Origin: an uncultured Lachnospiraceae bacterium
GTDB taxonomy: Bacteria > Bacillota > Clostridia > Lachnospirales > Lachnospiraceae
NCBI GenBank assembly: GCA_910586015.1
Contig: CAJUGJ010000005.1
Location: 62,001-126,000, forward strand
DNA length: 64,000 nucleotides
Reading direction: 5' to 3'
Within the stretch, counting starts at the first letter, position 1; each line of letters starts with the position of its first letter. Position numbers and translations under genes: made by a program. Positions 58,901-64,000 of this stretch are shown in pieces. The notes below the pieces were generated by a model. That model was not told where the DNA came from and did no database searches. It saw only the letters and a list, made by a program, of their open reading frames with translations.

Positions 58901-61081
58901 ATGGCAAAGCAGTTTATACTGGATTTAATAAAGGCAATGACATTAGAAGAAAAGGCAGCACAGCTAACACAATTAAGTCCTAATTATTTTGATGAAAAAA
59001 CGTCTGTTACTCTGACAGGTCCTTATCGAAACTTTGATTTAACTAAGGAAATGATACAAAATGCAGGTAGTGTATTAGGCTGTGTAGATGCAGAAACTTA
59101 TTGTAAAATCCAAGACGCCTATTTAAAGAAAAACCGACATCACATCCCTTTGCTTTTTATGACAGATATTATTCATGGAATGAAGACGATCTTTCCAATT
59201 CCTCTTGCGATAGGTGGAAGTTTTGATTTAAAACTCTGTGAAGAAAGTGCACAGATTGCTGCAAAAGAAGCTTCTGTAACTGGACTTCACGTTACATTTT
59301 CTCCAATGGCGGATTTAGTAAGAGATCCAAGATGGGGACGTGTAATGGAATCGACAGGAGAAGATCCTTATCTGAATTCTGAAATGACTAGAGCAATGGT
59401 TAGAGGTTATCAGGGCAAGGATTTAAAAGAACCCGGTCGTTTAGCCGCCTGTGTAAAACATTTTGCAGCCTATGGAGCAGGAGATGGCGGAAGAGAATAT
59501 AATACAGTAGATCTGTCCCGTGGGATGTTAAAAGAATATTATCTTCCAGCTTATCGTGCAGCAGTAGAAGAAAATGTGGCACTAATTATGACCTCATTTA
59601 ATACAATAGAACGAGTACCTTCTACTGGAAATCCGTGGCTTTTAAGAGAAGTTTTACGAAAGGAATGGGGATTTAGAGGCGTCACAATTTCAGACTTTAA
59701 TTCATTAGATGAAATCATCAATCATTCTATTGCCACAGACAGTAAAGAGGCAGCAAAAAAAGGAATTGTGTCAGGACTGGATATAGAAATGATGTCTGCT
59801 TGTTATGTTACCTGCCTTCCAGAGTTAGTTCGTACAGGAGAAATAAAAGAAGAATGGATAGATGAAGCAGTTTTAAGAATTCTGGAACTAAAGGATCAAC
59901 TGGGACTATTTGAAAATCCATATAAAGATGCCGATCACAGTGGAGCAGAACGAATCTGGCTGTGTGAAAAACATCGAAAAGCAGCTAGAAAATTGGCAGG
60001 AGAAAGTGCAGTTTTATTAAAAAATAATAATGTTCTTCCGTTGTCAAAAGCAAATAAGAAAGATTTAAAGATTGGAATTGCAGGACCATTTGCAGAATCG
60101 AAACAGGTTTTAGGAGGTTGGGCTGGTCAGGGCGAAAATAAAGATGCTATATCTTTAGCAGATGGAATCCGAACTGTGTTAGGAAATGACAATGTTGTTA
60201 CAGCAATGACACAGGAATTACAAGAACGACTTACAGGATTTTTGGATGTGAAAGATGAAACAAAAGAGGCAGTCAAGGCATTAAAAGACTGTGATATTAT
60301 TTTAGCAGCAGTAGGAGAACATCCGGGAGATTCTGGAGAAGCTGCTAGTAAAACATATTTAAGACTTTCTAAAAACCAAGAGAAATTAATCCACGAGTTG
60401 AAAGAACTTTCTAAACCTGTTATAGTAATTGTATTTGCTGGAAGACCAATGGAGATAGAGCCTATTTTGGACGATTGTGATGCTTTGATCTATGGATGGT
60501 TTTTAGGAACAGAAATGGGAAATGCACTCACAGATTTACTATTTGGAAAAGTAAATCCTTCTGGAAGGCTTTCCATATCAATTCCACATACAGTAGGACA
60601 AATTCCTGTTTATTATAACTGTTTTCAGACTGGACGTCCTTATCAGGGAATGTCACCACAAGAACGATTTGCTTCTAGGTATATTGATTGTGAAAATAGT
60701 CCACTATATCCATTTGGCTATGGGTTAAGTTATTCGAACTTTGTCTATTCGAATTTAAGTGTTTGGACTGATCCAGAAAAAAGAGGGGCAAGGGCTTCTG
60801 TTTTAGTAAAGAACTGTTCAGACCGAGATGGAACAGTAGTAGTACAGCTTTATATTAGGGATATTACTGCAAGTGTGGTACGCCCAGTCAAAGAATTAAA
60901 AGGATTTCAAAGAATTTGGCTTACCGCAGGAGAACAAAAAGAAATCAGTTTTGAAATTACAGAAGAAATGTTAAAGTATTATAATAACAAAGAAGAATTT
61001 ATCTTTGAAGCAGGAGAATTTGAAATTATGATAGGGGATAATTCAGAGCAGCTTCTAAAAGAAAAAATTATAATTCAATAA
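58901..61081 (+). CDS. GH3 beta-glucosidase
   Basis: This 726-residue cytosolic enzyme removes terminal glucose from beta-glucosides. The GH3 barrel has K-H-F-A-A-Y-G-A-G near residue 190. The nucleophile is D265 in V-T-I-S-D-F-N. The alpha/beta sandwich domain and a fibronectin-III-like C-terminal domain (V-V-V-Q-L-Y-I-R-D-I) follow, the usual order. In Listeria the GH3 beside the oligoglucan phosphorylase prefers sophorose, which fits here. I start at ATG 58901, after ggagg; the ATG at 58889 overlaps that site. It is the last gene of the locus, followed by a terminator. Confidence 0.93.
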   Translation: MAKQFILDLIKAMTLEEKAAQLTQLSPNYFDEKTSVTLTGPYRNFDLTKEMIQNAGSVLGCVDAETYCKIQDAYLKKNRHHIPLLFMTDIIHGMKTIFPIPLAIGGSFDLKLCEESAQIAAKEASVTGLHVTFSPMADLVRDPRWGRVMESTGEDPYLNSEMTRAMVRGYQGKDLKEPGRLAACVKHFAAYGAGDGGREYNTVDLSRGMLKEYYLPAYRAAVEENVALIMTSFNTIERVPSTGNPWLLREVLRKEWGFRGVTISDFNSLDEIINHSIATDSKEAAKKGIVSGLDIEMMSACYVTCLPELVRTGEIKEEWIDEAVLRILELKDQLGLFENPYKDADHSGAERIWLCEKHRKAARKLAGESAVLLKNNNVLPLSKANKKDLKIGIAGPFAESKQVLGGWAGQGENKDAISLADGIRTVLGNDNVVTAMTQELQERLTGFLDVKDETKEAVKALKDCDIILAAVGEHPGDSGEAASKTYLRLSKNQEKLIHELKELSKPVIVIVFAGRPMEIEPILDDCDALIYGWFLGTEMGNALTDLLFGKVNPSGRLSISIPHTVGQIPVYYNCFQTGRPYQGMSPQERFASRYIDCENSPLYPFGYGLSYSNFVYSNLSVWTDPEKRGARASVLVKNCSDRDGTVVVQLYIRDITASVVRPVKELKGFQRIWLTAGEQKEISFEITEEMLKYYNNKEEFIFEAGEFEIMIGDNSEQLLKEKIIIQ

Positions 61082-61099
61082 ACCATTTTAAAAACCATT

Positions 61100-61139
61100 T
61101 TCCCATTACATAAATACTATTTGTGTAATGGGAATTTTT
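61100..61139 (+). terminator. Terminator closing the beta-1,2-glucan locus
   Basis: A 12-bp stem with one G-U pair (61100-61111 with 61123-61134) is followed by five T. It separates the locus from prfC. Confidence 0.85.
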
Positions 61140-61174
61140 CATAAACTCTATTGGGACAAACTCATGAATGAACC

Positions 61175-61202
61175 TTGACAATAGCAGGATTTTTAGTATA
61201 TC
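61175..61202 (+). promoter_or_regulatory. Promoter of prfC
   Basis: TTGACA at 61175-61180 and TATATC at 61197-61202 are spaced by 16 bases. The expected leader is about 38 bases to ATG 61247. Confidence 0.6.
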
Positions 61203-61246
61203 ATGTACCATGAATATTTTGACGAGGTAATAGATGGAGGATAGAT

Positions 61247-62839
61247 ATGGAGGATTTTTCAAAAGAAATAAAGAGAAGAAGAACATTTGCGATTATTTCT
61301 CATCCAGATGCTGGTAAAACAACTTTGACAGAAAAATTACTGTTATATGGTGGTGCTATTAATTTAGCGGGTTCTGTAAAGGGAAAGAAAACAGCCAAAC
61401 ATGCCGTTTCTGACTGGATGGAAATTGAGAAAGAGAGAGGAATCTCGGTTACTTCTTCTGTTATGCAGTTTGATTATGATGGATATTGTATTAATATTTT
61501 GGATACACCAGGACATCAGGACTTTTCAGAGGATACGTACCGAACTTTAATGGCAGCAGATTCGGCAGTTATGGTAATCGATGCGTCAAAAGGTGTAGAA
61601 GCACAGACAATCAAATTATTTAAGGTTTGCGTTATGCGACAAATTCCGATTTTTACATTTATTAATAAATTGGATAGAGAGGCAAAGGATACCTTTGAAT
61701 TATTGGACGATATTGAAAAGGTACTTGGAATTCAGACTTGTCCTATGAATTGGCCAATTGGCTGTGGAAAGAATTTTCAGGGAATTTATGATCGTAAAAC
61801 AAAAACAATTACTCGGTTTTATGCAGCAAACAATGGTCAAAGCGAAGTAGAAAAGACAGAAGCATTACTAAAAGATCCAGCATTAGATGAATTAATTGGA
61901 AGAGAAAATCATCAAAAGTTAGATGAAGAGATCGAATTATTAGATGGTGCAAGTAGTGAATTAGATATAGAGTTGGTTACTAAAGGAAAATTAACCCCTG
62001 TATTTTTTGGTTCAGCATTAACGAATTTTGGTGTAGAAACATTTTTACAGCATTTTTTATCTATGACAAGTTCACCACTTCCGAGAAAGGCAGATACAGG
62101 TCTAATTGATCCATTGACAAATGGCTTTTCTGCATTTGTGTTTAAAATTCAAGCAAATATGAATAAAGCACATCGTGACCGAATTGCTTTTTTGAGGATC
62201 TGTTCTGGAAAATTTATAGCAGAAGAAGAAGTCTATCATGTACAGGGTACAAAAAAGCTTCGTCTTTCTCAGCCTCAACAGCTTATGGCACAAGAGAGAA
62301 AAATTTTAAGCGAAGCATATGCAGGAGATATTATTGGTGTTTTTGATCCCGGAATTTTTTCGATTGGAGATACTATTTGTATGCCGGGAGAGAAGTTTGA
62401 ATATGAAGGAATTCCAACTTTTGCTCCAGAACATTTTGCTAAAATTCGTCAGGTAGATACCATGAAACGAAAACAGTTTATTAAAGGAGTGACACAGATT
62501 GCCAGAGAAGGAGCAATTCAAATCTTTCAGGAATTTAATACTGGTATGGAAGAGATTATTGTCGGTGTCGTGGGAGTGCTTCAATTTGATGTACTAAAAT
62601 TTCGTCTAGAATCCGAATATGGGGTAGAAATTCGAATGGAACAACTTCCTTATGAACATATTCGTTGGATTGAAAATCAAGAAGAAATTGATATAACAAA
62701 GTTAAATGTGACTTCAGATACAAAAAAGATTAAAGATATGAAAGAAAATCCATTACTTTTATTTGTTCATGCTTGGAGTGTTACAACCGTTTTAGAGCGA
62801 AATAAACAGCTACGTCTAGCTGAATTTAGAAAGAATTAA
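61247..62839 (+). CDS. prfC: Peptide chain release factor 3
   Basis: This 530-residue translational GTPase recycles class I release factors from the ribosome. GTPase motifs are S-H-P-D-A-G-K-T-T (G1) near residue 17, D-T-P-G-H (G3) and N-K-L-D (G4). The K-E-R-G-I-S-V-T-S-S block around residue 65 is typical of RF3. Length equals the family norm. The start ATG 61247 follows ggagg by six bases. It has its own promoter, unrelated to the sugar locus. Confidence 0.95.
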   Translation: MEDFSKEIKRRRTFAIISHPDAGKTTLTEKLLLYGGAINLAGSVKGKKTAKHAVSDWMEIEKERGISVTSSVMQFDYDGYCINILDTPGHQDFSEDTYRTLMAADSAVMVIDASKGVEAQTIKLFKVCVMRQIPIFTFINKLDREAKDTFELLDDIEKVLGIQTCPMNWPIGCGKNFQGIYDRKTKTITRFYAANNGQSEVEKTEALLKDPALDELIGRENHQKLDEEIELLDGASSELDIELVTKGKLTPVFFGSALTNFGVETFLQHFLSMTSSPLPRKADTGLIDPLTNGFSAFVFKIQANMNKAHRDRIAFLRICSGKFIAEEEVYHVQGTKKLRLSQPQQLMAQERKILSEAYAGDIIGVFDPGIFSIGDTICMPGEKFEYEGIPTFAPEHFAKIRQVDTMKRKQFIKGVTQIAREGAIQIFQEFNTGMEEIIVGVVGVLQFDVLKFRLESEYGVEIRMEQLPYEHIRWIENQEEIDITKLNVTSDTKKIKDMKENPLLLFVHAWSVTTVLERNKQLRLAEFRKN

Positions 62840-62962
62840 TCATAAAAATAGACAGAAAACGATTCTTTGGAACTTTTAAGTCTTTATATCGTCTAAAGAG
62901 AAAGGTAGACTATAACTAACTGTGGACGAAAAGACTGCAATGAGCTTATAGGAGGGGAAGCC

Positions 62963-63496
62963 GTGGAGGGAAGAAGAGAGTGGATGGCGGCTGATGGAAC
63001 AAAATACTCTTTAGAAGAGTTAATTGAAAACTATGGAACAGATGTGCTTCGAACAGCGTATTTATATGTGAACAATAAAGAGGCAGCAGAGGATCTATTT
63101 CAGGAAGTTTTTATTAAAGTAGCTAAAAATTTAAAGACATTTGAAGGAAACAGCAGTATTAAAACATGGATTATCCGAATTACAATTAATCTTTGTAAAG
63201 ATTATTTAAAAAGTGCCTATCAGCGTTCAGTCGTACCAATGATGGACTTTGTAGAGGATTCCATTTCATCAGAGGATTCTTTTGATGAGATAGAACGAAT
63301 AGAAACAGCAAAAACAGTAAAGGAAGCAGTACAGATGTTGCCAAAACATTATCGGGAAGTGGTACTGTGTGTCTATTATCAGGATATGAGCTTGAAAGAA
63401 ACGGCACAGACTTTACATATTGCAGAGGGAACTGTTAAAAGCCGTTTAAAACGGGCGAAAGAACGACTGAAAGTGTGTCTGGAAGGGAGGCTTTAG
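62963..63496 (+). CDS. ECF-type RNA polymerase sigma factor
   Basis: This 177-residue sigma-70 family protein has region 2 (A-E-D-L-F-Q-E-V-F-I-K-V, residues 38-50) and region 4 (M-S-L-K-E-T-A-Q-T-L-H-I, residues 140-152) only, as in extracytoplasmic-function sigma factors. The linker D-S-I-S-S-E-D-S-F is acidic. The start is GTG 62963 after aggagggg. The next gene begins one base after the stop and encodes a membrane protein that is likely its anti-sigma factor. Target promoters are unknown. Confidence 0.9.
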   Translation: MEGRREWMAADGTKYSLEELIENYGTDVLRTAYLYVNNKEAAEDLFQEVFIKVAKNLKTFEGNSSIKTWIIRITINLCKDYLKSAYQRSVVPMMDFVEDSISSEDSFDEIERIETAKTVKEAVQMLPKHYREVVLCVYYQDMSLKETAQTLHIAEGTVKSRLKRAKERLKVCLEGRL

Positions 63497-63497
63497 T

Positions 63498-64000
63498 ATG
63501 CAGGATGAATGGAAAGATAAATTCCAAAAACAACTAAATGAAGAGTTAGATTTGGAAAATGTCACTCCAGAAAATGCTTTAATCCAAAAAACACTTTTAC
63601 GCATCTATACTATTCAGCCAGAATCAGACTCTTCGCAGAAAGAAAAAAAGAAAAAATTTTATCTACCTCGTTGGCTATCTCTATTAGCAGCGGCAATTAT
63701 AGTGATGTGTTTACTGATTCCAATTATGATACCTAAAAATTTTAAAAAGGATTCTGGTATGAATAATATGATGCCGCCTACACAATCAAACAATAACAGT
63801 AACGAAGAAAAATTTGAGGTAAATAGTTCTCTAAACGATACAACCGATCTAAAAAGTGAAGAAATACAAGAAGCAGCGGATGAAACAGGATCTGACTTAA
63901 AATTGGATGGAATATTAAACAATACACAAGATGATATAAAGCAATCTATTACGATTACCTTTTCTGATGGGAAAATAATAGAAGTTTCTCCAAAAGAAAA
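63498..64000 (+). CDS. Probable membrane-bound anti-sigma factor (3' end outside window)
   Basis: The visible 167 codons show a cytoplasmic N-terminal part of about 60 residues (M-Q-D-E-W-K-D-K-F, with L-L-R-I-Y), one membrane segment (L-S-L-L-A-A-A-I-I-V-M-C-L-L-I-P) and an acidic, Asn-rich extracellular part. It begins one base after the ECF sigma stop, with a gggagg site overlapping that gene. The layout is that of RsiW/RsiV-like anti-sigma proteins, but no zinc-binding HxxxCxxC motif is visible in the N-terminus. The gene continues past base 64000, so its length and C-terminal domain are unknown. Confidence 0.75.
   Translation, partial: MQDEWKDKFQKQLNEELDLENVTPENALIQKTLLRIYTIQPESDSSQKEKKKKFYLPRWLSLLAAAIIVMCLLIPIMIPKNFKKDSGMNNMMPPTQSNNNSNEEKFEVNSSLNDTTDLKSEEIQEAADETGSDLKLDGILNNTQDDIKQSITITFSDGKIIEVSPKE

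Overview
This window is AT-rich Firmicutes DNA, most likely from a motile anaerobe of the Lachnospiraceae/Clostridia. The evidence is the short archaeal-type prolyl-tRNA synthetase, strong GGAGG-type ribosome binding sites, T-rich intrinsic terminators, the flgM-flgN-flgK-flgK-flgL-fliW-csrA order, BspA-like leucine-rich repeats, VanZ/RDD proteins and a carbohydrate locus with LacI control. The species cannot be named from the sequence alone. I see no tRNA or rRNA genes, no transposase and no CRISPR array.

Layout. Positions 1-9.6 kb hold plus-strand housekeeping and small accessory genes: proS (its 5' part lies outside the window), nicotinate phosphoribosyltransferase with an unusual foldable leader, citrate synthase, a NUDIX hydrolase, a short-chain dehydrogenase, a zinc-ribbon membrane protein, a VanZ-RDD fusion, a methyltransferase and a PocR-domain chemoreceptor-like protein. 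Positions 9.7-13.9 kb hold a type IIA topoisomerase pair (parE-parC type) on the minus strand. At 14.2-17.6 kb lie a GH13 alpha-glucosidase and a secreted BspA-like leucine-rich repeat protein. At 17.9-25.6 kb lies a surface-polymer cluster: a three-part GT2/glycerophosphotransferase protein, a pyruvyl transferase, a PHP phosphoesterase, TagD, a second glycerophosphotransferase and a diaminopimelate decarboxylase. It is led by a good sigma-A promoter and a 200-nt structured leader. At 25.7-32.7 kb lies the late flagellar operon, preceded by a clear sigma-28-type promoter. At 33-35.9 kb lies a threonine-type operon: an ACT regulator, homoserine dehydrogenase and a phosphoglycerate-mutase-like enzyme proposed in this context to be a homoserine kinase.

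Positions 35.9-61.1 kb form a large beta-1,2-glucan (sophorooligosaccharide) utilisation locus. A membrane-anchored GH144-type endoglucanase and a LacI repressor are on the minus strand. Facing them, over 21 kb of plus-strand genes, are a GH94 1,2-beta-oligoglucan phosphorylase, a lipoprotein solute-binding protein, a 1001-residue membrane-anchored binding protein with extra modules, two ABC permease pairs, an NHL-TPR-Yip1 membrane protein, a DUF5696 protein, a GH35 enzyme, a cytosolic GH144 enzyme and a GH3 beta-glucosidase. Two 12-bp LacI-type palindromes lie in the divergent control region. A terminator closes the locus. I infer this pathway: extracellular cutting of the glucan by the anchored GH144, capture and import by the ABC systems (the ATPase must be encoded elsewhere), then phosphorolysis and hydrolysis inside. 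The NHL-Yip1 and DUF5696 proteins between the two permease pairs have no assigned role and are the best candidates for something undescribed.

The window ends with prfC (peptide chain release factor 3), an ECF sigma factor and the start of its probable membrane-bound anti-sigma factor, which is cut by the window edge.
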